In this document: positions 15,827 to 23,628 of the stretch, one piece after another | How the letters are laid out: each line of letters starts with the position of its first letter | How positions within the stretch are numbered: position 1 is the stretch's first letter | Origin: JBCDCP01 sp039181495 | Lineage (GTDB): Bacteria > Pseudomonadota > Alphaproteobacteria > Rhizobiales > Tepidamorphaceae | DNA length: 31,028 nt | Reading direction: 5' to 3' | NCBI GenBank assembly: GCA_039181495.1 | Contig: JBCDCP010000016.1 | Coordinates: forward strand, 1-31,028 | Position numbers and translations under genes: made by a program | Notes under the pieces: model-generated | What the model was told of the DNA's origin: nothing | What the model saw: only the letters and a program-made list of their open reading frames with translations | Databases searched by the model: none

Positions 15827-16840
15827 CTACCTCGTCTGTCCGAGCAGACCCTGCGGCCGGAAAGCCAGCACAGCTGCCATGATCAGGAAGGTGAACACCA
15901 CCGAATAGGTAGGCGCGTAGACGAGTCCGAGCGTCTCCGACAATCCGATAATCAGCGCACCGAGCGCGGCACCGGGGATCGACCCCATGCCGCCAACGAT
16001 GACCACCACAAGGCTTGCCAGCAGGAAGCGGGTGTCTTCACCGGGACTGAGCGACTGGAACGTCCCACCAACAATGCCAGCCATACCGGCAAGCCCGGCA
16101 CCAAACGCGAAGACAATCAGGAACACATACTGCGTGCGGATTCCGGAGGCACCGAGCATCTCACGGTCATCAACGCCAGCGCGGATCAACATACCGAGGC
16201 TGGTGCGATTGAGCACCAGCCACATGGCAAAGCCGATAACGATGGCCGCAATCAGAATGGCGATCCGTACGGCAGGGTATTTGAGATAAATGATGTCGCC
16301 GTTCGAGCGGACAGTCGAAATGATAGGGAGTTCCGCCGGACCGCTGAGAAAATCCGGTGACAGAATGGTGTAGGACTGCCCGCCCCATATCCACAACAAG
16401 ATGTCGGCGATGAGCACCGACAAACCAATGGTCACCATTGTCTGGCGCAGCTCTTCGCCTTCCATGCGGCGAAAAACCTGATGCTGCAACAACATGCCGA
16501 GCAGTCCGACGAGAATGAAGACCACCGGAAAAGCCAGCAGCCAGGAGCCGGTTCGTTCAGAGACCTCAAAGCCGAGATAGCCGCCCAGCAGATAGAGTGA
16601 GCCATGCGCAAGATTGACGTTGCGCATCAGCCCGAAAATGAGGGTGAAGCCGGATGCAACGAGGAAGTACAGCGCACCAAGCGTGATGCCGCCGAAGATG
16701 GCATTGAGGAAGATACGTTTGCGCCCAATTGCCTCGACGAGGCCAGGCGGCCAAGGCGTAAAAATCAGCCACAGCAAAACCGCCACCGCGAGAGCGATGA
16801 TCAAGGACCATATGGGGTGGCGCGATGCGAAGCCTCTCAT
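15827..16840 (-). CDS. LivH-type ABC transporter permease
   Basis: A 337-residue inner-membrane permease of the LivH type. An N-terminal hydrophobic helix (residues 9-28) is followed by GITLGALYFLVASGFTLIFG and GLMRNVNLAHGSLYLLGGYLG, the hallmark first core segment of LivH. The coupling loop LNRTSLGMLIRAGVDDREMLGASG and a final FRPQGLLGQ end also match the family. The N-terminal extension of about 50 residues before the core is longer than in E. coli LivH. It is the first gene of the long operon reading to the left end of the window. A 136-bp gap upstream contains a palindrome (16872-16890) that could be an operator. Substrate specificity is unknown. Confidence 0.93.
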   Translation of the reverse strand: MRGFASRHPIWSLIIALAVAVLLWLIFTPWPPGLVEAIGRKRIFLNAIFGGITLGALYFLVASGFTLIFGLMRNVNLAHGSLYLLGGYLGFEVSERTGSWLLAFPVVFILVGLLGMLLQHQVFRRMEGEELRQTMVTIGLSVLIADILLWIWGGQSYTILSPDFLSGPAELPIISTVRSNGDIIYLKYPAVRIAILIAAIVIGFAMWLVLNRTSLGMLIRAGVDDREMLGASGIRTQYVFLIVFAFGAGLAGMAGIVGGTFQSLSPGEDTRFLLASLVVVIVGGMGSIPGAALGALIIGLSETLGLVYAPTYSVVFTFLIMAAVLAFRPQGLLGQTR

Positions 16841-16871
16841 GTCCCCCGTCCCGCTGCACGTCTGCGCGGCA

Positions 16872-16890
16872 AACTGTGGATGTCACAGTT
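16872..16890. promoter_or_regulatory. Palindromic operator candidate upstream of livH
   Basis: AACTGTG-N5-CACAGTT is a perfect 7-bp dyad in the 136-bp gap before the livH-led operon, 31 bp upstream of the livH ATG. The CACAGTT half also occurs over the ribosome-binding site of the araC-type gene (17820-17826). This is the position expected for a repressor or activator site, but the cognate protein is unknown. The spacing does not fit a CRP site (TGTGA-N6-TCACA). Confidence 0.5.
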
Positions 16891-16976
16891 GAACGACTCT
16901 AATGGCGAGACCCGCCGGGAGGCATACCTGACAGTCTGATAGCGACGCTCTTGGTCCGGAAAACCGCGTGGTTCTA

Positions 16977-17807
16977 TCAGGTTACGAAGACACTGCGGCG
17001 ATAGGCAGACGGCGCGACAACGCCATTTGCGATGAAGAACCGTGAAAAACTCGCCTGACTTGAGAAACCAAGATCAAAGCCGATCTCGGTGACGCCCTCT
17101 TCAGACTCGGTCAGACGGTCGATCGCCCGTTCCATGCGCAAGGCATTGAGATAGAGATTGGGTGTTAAACCGACCTGGGCCCGAAACAGCTTGTAGAAAT
17201 GCGGCCGGGACAGGCCGACTTCGCGTGCCACATTGTCGAGATCTGGCGCTTCGCCGACCCGTGATTGCAAGAGACGCACGGCATTGCGGATACGGTAGTC
17301 GCGCGCCGGTGTCTCAGGGCCAACAAATGCAGCGCCTTTCTCGGTCCATTGCCATGACTGGTCATAGGCAGACTGCGTCAGGGCACAAAGCCGGTCTTCA
17401 ATCATTGGATCGTCGCTGTCGGGGTCGAGCATGGCCTGGGCTATGCTGTAGACCAGACGCGACATCTGGTCAGTCACCTCGATGCCATTGCGGCCAAACC
17501 GCAACGACGCGGTGGCGTGCCGCGATGCTTCGAGAAACCAGCCTGGTCGAATGTACAGGACAAGTCCGAGTGTCGGCGAACGCTGGTCGAGAGGCTTGTA
17601 ATAGTGCCCTTGCCATGGGCTCACCGCCGCAGCCTGCCGTGGTGTCAGAGGCCAGGCATCGTCATTGACGACCATTTCGGCAGGCGGGCCCTGGACGTGA
17701 AAAACCAGGTGTCCTTCGCGATGCCCGTGCGGCACCATGGGGCGGTCCATGTCATACAGACAAACACGCCCAAAGGCGCCGTGGAACACGGCGACCGCTG
17801 TACTCAT
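16977..17807 (-). CDS. AraC-family transcriptional regulator
   Basis: A 276-residue regulator. The N-terminal part (about 5-105) looks like an AraC_binding cupin, with HGHREGHLVFHVQGP and PWQGHYY. The C-terminal part (about 175-272) has two helix-turn-helix motifs: NVAREVGLSRPHFYKLFRAQVG, then EIGFDLGFSSQASFSRFF, the classic AraC/XylS signature. I chose the ATG at 17807 because GGAGGAACGTC lies directly before it; the frame also has a GTG at 17822, but that would bury the ribosome-binding site. It sits between the putative alcohol dehydrogenase gene and the transporter/hydroxylase operon on the same strand, and is the best local candidate to regulate them. A CACAGTT half-site overlapping its leader hints at self-control. 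Confidence 0.93.
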   Translation of the reverse strand: MSTAVAVFHGAFGRVCLYDMDRPMVPHGHREGHLVFHVQGPPAEMVVNDDAWPLTPRQAAAVSPWQGHYYKPLDQRSPTLGLVLYIRPGWFLEASRHATASLRFGRNGIEVTDQMSRLVYSIAQAMLDPDSDDPMIEDRLCALTQSAYDQSWQWTEKGAAFVGPETPARDYRIRNAVRLLQSRVGEAPDLDNVAREVGLSRPHFYKLFRAQVGLTPNLYLNALRMERAIDRLTESEEGVTEIGFDLGFSSQASFSRFFIANGVVAPSAYRRSVFVT

Positions 17808-17818
17808 GACGTTCCTCC

Positions 17819-17830
17819 GCACAGTTGTGC
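17819..17830. promoter_or_regulatory. Short palindrome over the araC leader
   Basis: GCACA-GT-TGTGC is a 5-bp dyad that covers the start of the ribosome-binding region of the AraC-family gene. It includes CACAGTT, the same heptamer that forms one arm of the palindrome before livH. The match suggests a shared regulator binding at both places, possibly the AraC-type protein itself. The site is short and could be chance. Confidence 0.35.
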
Positions 17831-17923
17831 AGGCATTCTGTCGATGCCTTGGCGCAGATAGTAGCGTGTAATCTCAGCGGAGCAAGCGCGCCGCTTTGCA
17901 GGCAACGCTGCTGCTACAACATC

Positions 17924-19003
17924 TCAGATCGCCGTTTCGAGAAGCGATAGGTAGTCACGCGCCGTTGCATGGCGCGGATTGGTTCGGTTGGCAGCATGTG
18001 CCGCGGCATGATCTGCGGCGCGCTCAAGAACCGATGGTGTCAGCTTTTCGGTACAGGATGACGCCGCGCCGAGCCGCTCTGGCAGACCGAGGCTGGACGC
18101 CATATCGGCAAGAGCGTCGGGAAGATCCGTCTTTGGCGGCAGGCCTATGGCGCCGCGTATGACTTCGAACCTGCCGCCGACCGCAGGCTTATTGAAGCCC
18201 AGCACCGGCTTCAGAAGTGCGGCGTGGAAATGGCCATGCTGTTCGCGGCAGCCAGACTCCAACTCAAACGCGCAGGACAAGGCCTCAAGACCGCCCAAAC
18301 CCTTTTCGGCAGCAAGACCCGCGCAAACAGAAGCAGCCATCAATTCCCGCCGTGCGGCACGATCAGACTGATCTTCGACGGCACGTTCGATGTTTCCAAA
18401 CGCCCGCCGTGCACCCTCGAGCGCCATGCCGTCCGCCGGTGGGTTGAAGGTCGTGCCAAGAAACGCCTCGACGCAGTGCGACAGAATATCGATTCCGGCA
18501 GCAGCCGCGCTTGCTGGCTCCCCCGTCTGAACCAAAGATGGATCGCAGAGGATCGCTGAGGGAATGCGCCGGCGTCTTGATCGTTGGCTAACGCTCGTCT
18601 GATGCGGCAGGCCTAGCGGTTCGAGCCCGATCCCACCAAGTGTCGTCGGGATTGTGATAACCGGGGCAGCGGGATCAATCCCGGCGCCAGTCAGCCGCGC
18701 AAGCCCGAGAGCGGAAGCACCACCGAACCCGATGATGCCATCGCAGCCTTGGACACGGTAGCTTTCCTGTGCCTGTTCGGCAGCCTCGCGCGTCACCACA
18801 TCTGCGCGCTGGTGGATTCGGATGGGGGTGGCCTGCCCTGGAAGGGCATCGCTCAGCGGTTCAAAAACGGTGTCGGCTTCTCCCGCGCGATCGGTAATCA
18901 GCAGCGGACGAACAATGCCGAGGTTACGCATCTCCTCGGCCAGCGCATCATCCAGAACGCCGTCCGCAAAGTGAATGCGGGTGAGATAGGTGATCAGCGA
19001 CAT
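17924..19003 (-). CDS. Iron-containing alcohol dehydrogenase-fold protein with altered motifs
   Basis: A 359-residue protein of the group III (Fe) alcohol dehydrogenase/maleylacetate reductase superfamily. Fold landmarks are IIGFGGASALGLARL (91-104), VITIPTTLGGIG (115-126), GIDILSHCVEAFLG (170-183) and QHGHFHAALLKPVLGFN (255-271). The usual GGGSxxDxAK nucleotide motif is changed: the Asp is Gly100 and the Lys is Arg103. Two metal ligands are retained (Asp172, His176) and one is at His256. The ligand normally in a GxxHxxAH segment appears lost, because the matching region reads LEALSCAFELE. Activity may thus be altered, closer to maleylacetate reductase, or lost. I used the ATG at 19003 (MSLITYLTR), where homology begins; the frame is open to 19045. 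Its neighbours suggest a role in the same catabolic pathway. Confidence 0.82.
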   Translation of the reverse strand: MSLITYLTRIHFADGVLDDALAEEMRNLGIVRPLLITDRAGEADTVFEPLSDALPGQATPIRIHQRADVVTREAAEQAQESYRVQGCDGIIGFGGASALGLARLTGAGIDPAAPVITIPTTLGGIGLEPLGLPHQTSVSQRSRRRRIPSAILCDPSLVQTGEPASAAAAGIDILSHCVEAFLGTTFNPPADGMALEGARRAFGNIERAVEDQSDRAARRELMAASVCAGLAAEKGLGGLEALSCAFELESGCREQHGHFHAALLKPVLGFNKPAVGGRFEVIRGAIGLPPKTDLPDALADMASSLGLPERLGAASSCTEKLTPSVLERAADHAAAHAANRTNPRHATARDYLSLLETAI

Positions 19004-19108
19004 CTGCTGAGTCCCCTCTCCGCCAGCCGGCCGCCGCGCGGGCAAGGGCCGGAGGGTTCATCGCTCCCGTTCGCACAGGCATGGCTGTACGATCTCGGAA
19101 GGTGGAAA

Positions 19109-19140
19109 CGGGTGGGACAAACCGAAGTCCGACCCACCCG
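19109..19140 (-). terminator. UUCG-capped hairpin downstream of the Liv-type binding protein gene
   Basis: Read on the minus strand, CGGGTGGG and CCCACCCG form an 8-bp stem. Inside it, after a T-T mismatch, CGGAC and GTTTG pair (with two G-U pairs) around a TTCG tetraloop. It starts 13 bp after the stop of the binding-protein gene and is followed by TTTCC, only a short U tract. It could end the message of the highly expressed binding protein or protect its 3' end, giving less of the downstream dehydrogenase. Confidence 0.6.
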
Positions 19141-19153
19141 AGGGGCGTCGTGT

Positions 19154-20416
19154 TTAGCCCGCGCCGCCGAGGGCTGCGCAGTTCGGAACATCACGTCCGG
19201 GAAGACCCATGGCGCGGAACTCGTCCGTGGTCATGCCGAGCGTTTGGTTCACGCCTTCCTTGACGGCGACCATCTTGTTGGTCAGTCCGCCGCTACCGTC
19301 TTCCACCACCTCGTTGACGAAAACGGTGCCTGTGGCCTGGCGGTTCTCGTTCAGCTGAACGGTGCCGACCGGTGTATCCAGCGACAGCGCGGAAAGCGCG
19401 GCGTGGAACTTGGCCTGGCCATCGCTTAGATCGCCATTCACTGCGTTCAGGCCCTCAATGGCTGCCAACGTTGCCACATAGTAGCCCAAGCCAAACAGCG
19501 ACGGTGACGGGAAGCGCTCATCAGCCGGGAACATGTCCTGATAGGCCTTCACATAGTCCTGCCAGGCCGAGTCAGGATTGTCATTGGCGAACGGTCCGGA
19601 GGTCGGCGTGCCAATCAGGGCGTCCTTCGCACGACCCTTTGAGGTCAGCACCGTTTCACCAGCCAGGATCGTTCCGCCGATCAGGTTGGTCTCGGAACCG
19701 GCCTGCTGATACTGATTCAGGAAGTTGATGGCGTCTGTTCCGCCAACGCCAAGATAGATGGCATCAACATCTTCCGGCAGGGCCGCAATGATGCCGGCAA
19801 AGTCCGACGAGCCCAGTGGCTGCCAGAAGCGCTCGACAATCTCACCGCCAGAACGGCAGAAGTCGACGGCAAAGCCAAGAAAGTTCGTGTAGCCGAAGGA
19901 ATAGTCGGCCGCGATGGTGGCGACTTTCTTCCAACCCTTTTCTTCCACGACATAGGTGCCAAGGCCTGCGCCCCACTGTGCACCGTCGAGATTGAAGCGG
20001 AAGAAGTTTGGTGCCGGATCGACCCAGGTGGTTTCAAGTGCACCGGAAATCCCGTTGATGACGGTCTTGTCGGGTATGGTCTTGGCGTAGTCCCGCAAAG
20101 CGATGCCTTCTGAACCTGACAGCGGACCGATAATGACGTCCGCGCCATCCTGCTCGATCAGCTTGCGTGCCTGACGGACTGCTGTGTCCGGCGTGGTATC
20201 CGAAGGCGCGACGACGAATTCGATCTTCTTGCCGCCAGCCATGGAGTCGTTCTGACGCAACGCCATCTCGACGCTGCGCACGCTGTCCTTGGCGCCTTCT
20301 GCAAACGGACCTTCGAGAGCAACCAGCACTCCAAAGGTGATCGTGTCTTCCGCCATCGCAGCAGGCGACAACGAAATCGCCAGCGCAGCGGCCGAGGCCA
20401 TGAGCGTTTTCTTCAT
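19154..20416 (-). CDS. Periplasmic binding protein of Liv-type (branched-chain amino acid/HAAT) ABC transporter
   Basis: A 420-residue exported receptor of the Peripla_BP_6 (LivJ/LivK) family. A signal peptide covers residues 1-22, with cleavage after SPAAMA. The mature part opens ITFGVLVALEGPFAEGAKDSVRSVEMA, contains the typical VIIGPLSGSEGIALRDYAK lobe and ends with a family-like strand region (GTVFVNEVVEDG). GGAGGAG lies directly before the ATG. It should deliver the substrate to the LivHMG/LivF-fusion importer, which has no binding protein in its own operon. Related proteins linked to catabolic operons often bind aromatic acids or other carboxylates rather than amino acids, so 'branched-chain' should not be taken literally. 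A hairpin follows the gene. Confidence 0.93.
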   Translation of the reverse strand: MKKTLMASAAALAISLSPAAMAEDTITFGVLVALEGPFAEGAKDSVRSVEMALRQNDSMAGGKKIEFVVAPSDTTPDTAVRQARKLIEQDGADVIIGPLSGSEGIALRDYAKTIPDKTVINGISGALETTWVDPAPNFFRFNLDGAQWGAGLGTYVVEEKGWKKVATIAADYSFGYTNFLGFAVDFCRSGGEIVERFWQPLGSSDFAGIIAALPEDVDAIYLGVGGTDAINFLNQYQQAGSETNLIGGTILAGETVLTSKGRAKDALIGTPTSGPFANDNPDSAWQDYVKAYQDMFPADERFPSPSLFGLGYYVATLAAIEGLNAVNGDLSDGQAKFHAALSALSLDTPVGTVQLNENRQATGTVFVNEVVEDGSGGLTNKMVAVKEGVNQTLGMTTDEFRAMGLPGRDVPNCAALGGAG

Positions 20417-20580
20417 GGGTCTCCTCCATACGCAGGCAGTGTTCTGTTTGCGCTGCAGCCCAGCCGCCTGCTCGCCCAGGCCGTGGCAGCACCACAGAGA
20501 TTACCGATGGAGGGTGCGGGCAAGCGATGCCGCCGCGTTGGACGCCATACCTGAGCGTCTTATTTTCTGCGTAGATGCCC

Positions 20581-21561
20581 TTAGGCGCCGTACAGACCGG
20601 CAGACCGTGCGCGAAGCTGGATCAGCGCCAGCACCGTATCGATCGTCGGTGTCGGCGTCTCGGTCAAACGGCCAAGCTCCTGGACTGCAGTCACCAGCGC
20701 GTCGATCTCCATCGGCCGGCCCATGTCGAGGTCCTGTAGCATCGAGGTACGATGCGCCCCCACCGCCGCCCCACCGTCGATGCGCTTGTCGACATTGATC
20801 GGGAACTTGACGCCCAGCTTCTCGGCGATCTCCTGGGCTTCGACCATCATGCCGCGAGCCACGGCCCGCGTGCCCTGATCAGTACACAGCACATCGAGCG
20901 TTGCGTGGGTCAGCGCCGAGATCGGGTTGAACGACAGATTGCCCCATAGCTTGACCCAGATCTCATCGCGGATGCGTGGCCGGACTGGCGCGCGCAATCC
21001 GGCCGCCGAGAGCGCTTCGGACAGCTGCGTCGCCCGTTCGGTTTTTTCTCCGTTGGGCTCTCCCAGCGAAAATCGGTTGCCCTCGATGTGATTGATGACA
21101 CCGGGTTCGGAGACCTCTGCTGCGGGGTACACCACACAACCCAGTACGCGGTCCGGGCCAAAGCCGTTCCATTGCGCGCCACCTGGATCGACACTTTCGA
21201 GCTGCGTACCCGCGAGCGGGCCATCAATGCCATGGAAATACCACCATGGCACGCCGTTCACACCGCTGACGATCGTGGTATCCGGTCCCAGAAGCGGTTT
21301 GATCTTGTCGACCACTGGCGGGACGGAATGGGCTTTGAGCGTGATGATGACATAGTCTTGCGGCCCCAGAACGCTGGGGTCGTCGGATGCGGTGACAGCA
21401 ACCTTTGTTGTCTCGCCTTCCTCGATCAGCGTCAGCCCGTTGGCCTGCATCGCAGCCAGATGCGGCCCGCGTGCCACCAAGCTGACATCCGCGCCAGCCT
21501 TGGCCAGTTTGACGCCCATATAACCGCCGATCGCACCGGCGCCGAATACACAGATTTTCAT
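20581..21561 (-). CDS. Ketopantoate reductase (PanE/ApbA)-family oxidoreductase
   Basis: A 326-residue NADP-dependent reductase of the PanE/ApbA family. The N-terminal Rossmann motif is GAGAIGG (7-13). The C-terminal ApbA_C domain has IWVKLWGNLSFNPISALT, where Lys204 and Asn208 match the catalytic Lys and its partner. RTSMLQDLDMGRPMEID (271-287) supplies the substrate-binding Ser and Glu of ketopantoate reductases. The motifs are complete, so the enzyme is probably active. The family contains many paralogues acting on other 2-oxo acids. Position in a transporter/acyl-CoA synthetase cluster, 28 bp after the synthetase gene, makes a catabolic role more likely than pantothenate biosynthesis, though the latter is not excluded. 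Confidence 0.9.
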   Translation of the reverse strand: MKICVFGAGAIGGYMGVKLAKAGADVSLVARGPHLAAMQANGLTLIEEGETTKVAVTASDDPSVLGPQDYVIITLKAHSVPPVVDKIKPLLGPDTTIVSGVNGVPWWYFHGIDGPLAGTQLESVDPGGAQWNGFGPDRVLGCVVYPAAEVSEPGVINHIEGNRFSLGEPNGEKTERATQLSEALSAAGLRAPVRPRIRDEIWVKLWGNLSFNPISALTHATLDVLCTDQGTRAVARGMMVEAQEIAEKLGVKFPINVDKRIDGGAAVGAHRTSMLQDLDMGRPMEIDALVTAVQELGRLTETPTPTIDTVLALIQLRARSAGLYGA

Positions 21562-21589
21562 TGGTCTTGTCTTTCGTCAGAGGTGCTGG

Positions 21590-23134
21590 TCAGGCGGCCG
21601 ATTCGCCCAGCCCAAGTTTTTCGGCAAGGCCGATGCGCTGCAGCTTGCCGGTCGCACCCTTCGGGATTTCCTCGACGATGACGACCTTGCGCGGCACCTT
21701 GAAGTCGGCCAACCGCTCCTGCGCAAAGCTCCGGATTGCCTGCGCATCCGCACTCTCGCCGTCATGAAGCACGATGGCCGCGGCCACCTCCTCACCCAGC
21801 TTGGGATGGGGCAGCGCAAACGTCACGGCCTGATGCACCGCTGGGTGATCCATCAGAATGGCATCCACTTCGAGCGGGCTAACCTTCTCGCCACCGCGAT
21901 TGATGATCTCTTTCAGGCGGCCAGTCAGATGCAGATAGCCATCACCGTCAAAGGAGCCCTGGTCACCGGTGCGAAACCAGCGCTTGCCGTCAGCCTCGAA
22001 GAAGCTCTTGGCATTGGCTTCCGGGTTACCCTCATAACCCGGAGTCACGTTCGGTCCGGAAATCACCACCTCGCCAGTGTCGTTATTGGCCAGCAGTACC
22101 GGATCGGATTCATGCGCGAGCCGCACTTCCGGCCCGGCCGGAACGCCGACTGCACCAGGTTTCTGGGCGCGCGGCGGCAGGGGGTTGGATGCCATCTGGT
22201 GTGAAGCTTCGGTCATGCCGTAGCTTTCGACCAGCGGCACGCCGAAGGTCTCGACGACCGCTTCCATCACCTGCGGCGGCAGAGAAGCCGACGACGAGCG
22301 GATGAGCCGCAACCGGCTCTTCTCGATGATCTCCAAATTGCGCTTGGCCCGCGACAGGATCGCCTGATGCATGGTCGGCACTGCGGTAAACCAGGTCGGG
22401 TCAGCCGCTTCCAGCCAACCGAAGAACCGCAAGGCGTCAAAACCCGGCGCGCACCAGATCGATGCACCGGCAACCAGGCTGCTGGACACCGCAGCGACCA
22501 GCCCGTGGATGTGGAACAACGGCATCACGTTCAGGCAACGGTCTTCTTTGGTCAGAGCGAGGGCCGCGCCAATGTTCTGCGCAGATGCGGACACGTTCGT
22601 TTGCGTGAGCGGGACGATTTTCGGGCGCGACGTGGTTCCTGATGTGTGAAGGATCAGCGCGATGTCGTCCGGGCCGGACTTCGCTGTGTCGGCAGCTCCG
22701 GACGCACTCTCCTCGGTCTTCAGAGTGAAGGTACCAGCTGGACTTTCGACATCGAAAGACAGTCGCAGGATGACGAGCCCGTGCTTGGTAGCCGCCGGCA
22801 GGGCCGGACCATCGTAATCGTCGGCGACAACAATTGCTTTGGCCTTCAGGTCGGAGAGATAGAAATCATACTCATCTTCCCGGTAGGCGGGATTAAGGGG
22901 CGCGGTGACAGCGCCTTGTGCGATCGTGATGAACGCAGCAGCCATTTCGGGACCATTGGGCAAGACGATCGCCACCCGGTCGCCGCGGCCGACCCCGGCG
23001 TCATGGAGAGACGCGAGCGTACGGTCTGTCAGTTCGCGCAAGGCTCCATAGCTGAGCCAGGGGCGATCCGGTGCACCGATGGCGGGTGCGGTTTCGGAAT
23101 GTCTGTCAAGCAGACCAGAAAGCGTGTCGGGCAT
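21590..23134 (-). CDS. Acyl-CoA synthetase (oxalyl-CoA synthetase/AAE3-Pcs60-like)
   Basis: A 514-residue adenylate-forming acid:CoA ligase, complete for the family. P-loop HTSGTTSRPK is at 163-172, MPLFHIHGL at 204-212, YGMTE at 305-309, RTGD at 388-391, the hinge GRLKEII at 405-411, and the catalytic Lys of GATGK at 497. The segment SSSASLPP and YGMTEASHQMASNPLP closely resemble plant AAE3 and yeast Pcs60 (oxalyl-CoA synthetases), so a small dicarboxylate or similar acid is a reasonable substrate guess. I chose the ATG at 23134 (MPDTLSGLL); the frame is open to 23380 but the upstream part has no family similarity and lies in the divergent control region. It is the first gene of a leftward unit with the PanE-family gene. 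Confidence 0.92.
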   Translation of the reverse strand: MPDTLSGLLDRHSETAPAIGAPDRPWLSYGALRELTDRTLASLHDAGVGRGDRVAIVLPNGPEMAAAFITIAQGAVTAPLNPAYREDEYDFYLSDLKAKAIVVADDYDGPALPAATKHGLVILRLSFDVESPAGTFTLKTEESASGAADTAKSGPDDIALILHTSGTTSRPKIVPLTQTNVSASAQNIGAALALTKEDRCLNVMPLFHIHGLVAAVSSSLVAGASIWCAPGFDALRFFGWLEAADPTWFTAVPTMHQAILSRAKRNLEIIEKSRLRLIRSSSASLPPQVMEAVVETFGVPLVESYGMTEASHQMASNPLPPRAQKPGAVGVPAGPEVRLAHESDPVLLANNDTGEVVISGPNVTPGYEGNPEANAKSFFEADGKRWFRTGDQGSFDGDGYLHLTGRLKEIINRGGEKVSPLEVDAILMDHPAVHQAVTFALPHPKLGEEVAAAIVLHDGESADAQAIRSFAQERLADFKVPRKVVIVEEIPKGATGKLQRIGLAEKLGLGESAA

Positions 23135-23628
23135 GTGGTTTCCATCCCTGAAGCGCGGGTTAGCGGCTCCAGTCGCTGACGGGAACCATGCCGCTGTTGA
23201 TTTTGTCGCCGGAGAACAACGTTCGGCGCCGTGGTCTGAAGCGCGACCGCAATCCAGATACGGGGCTTCACGTATCTCATCAGACAAGGAAAGAACAGGG
23301 CCCCGACTCTTGGTCATGCACCGGCGTAAGACCAACCAAGGTACGGAGTGACGCCACATTCGGTTTTGCAGTTCGCCCAATCCGCCACGTCGGAAACAGT
23401 TTTAGGGACCCCGAGTTCACGCCAGGAACCGCATTCAATGACTGTCGGAGCGCACAACGTAAGAACAACAAAACAGCCGACGGCCATCGACCACCTGTCG
23501 GCATTGCACTACGTGTCGCAGACGACGATCGGCTGGCATGGGTTGGCCGCTTCAAAACAAACACGCCGGATCAGCGCATCCGGCTAAGGGATCGGGAAGC
23601 GGAACTGTGGATATCAAGGGCGGGCAAA
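23135..23628. promoter_or_regulatory. Divergent intergenic region between acyl-CoA synthetase and UspA genes
   Basis: This 494-bp stretch between divergent genes holds no convincing coding sequence. Open frames crossing it (both in-frame extensions of the flanking genes) give Arg-rich, unlike-protein translations. It contains a 7-bp dyad, AGATACG-N8-CGTATCT (23256-23277), and a weaker one, CTTGGT/ACCAAG (23309-23340). Promoters for both directions are expected here, but I cannot pick reliable -35/-10 boxes. AACTGTGGATATCA at 23603-23616, 13 bp before the UspA start, matches 13 of 14 bases with the left part of the livH palindrome. No RNA gene is recognised. Confidence 0.5.
23256..23277. promoter_or_regulatory. 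Inverted repeat upstream of the acyl-CoA synthetase gene
   Basis: AGATACG and CGTATCT are perfect 7-bp arms around an 8-base spacer (GGGCTTCA), about 120 bp before the acyl-CoA synthetase ATG in the divergent control region. The length and symmetry fit a dimeric regulator's operator. There is no T run, so a terminator is unlikely. The binding protein is unknown. Confidence 0.4.

Noticed and set aside
16872..16890. CRP/FNR-type binding site
   Set aside because: The dyad spacing (TGTG-N5-CACA) does not match TGTGA-N6-TCACA or TTGAT-N4-ATCAA, so it is kept only as an unassigned palindrome.
16936..16980. CTGATAG/CTATCAG inverted repeat at the end of the AraC-type gene as its terminator
   Set aside because: The arms are 31 bases apart, one overlaps the stop codon, and the inner stem is only 4 bp; not a convincing terminator.
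23188..23628. 147-codon in-frame N-terminal extension of the UspA gene
   Set aside because: The translation is Arg-rich with no fold similarity, while the UspA fold begins exactly at the ATG at 23629. Kept as intergenic sequence.
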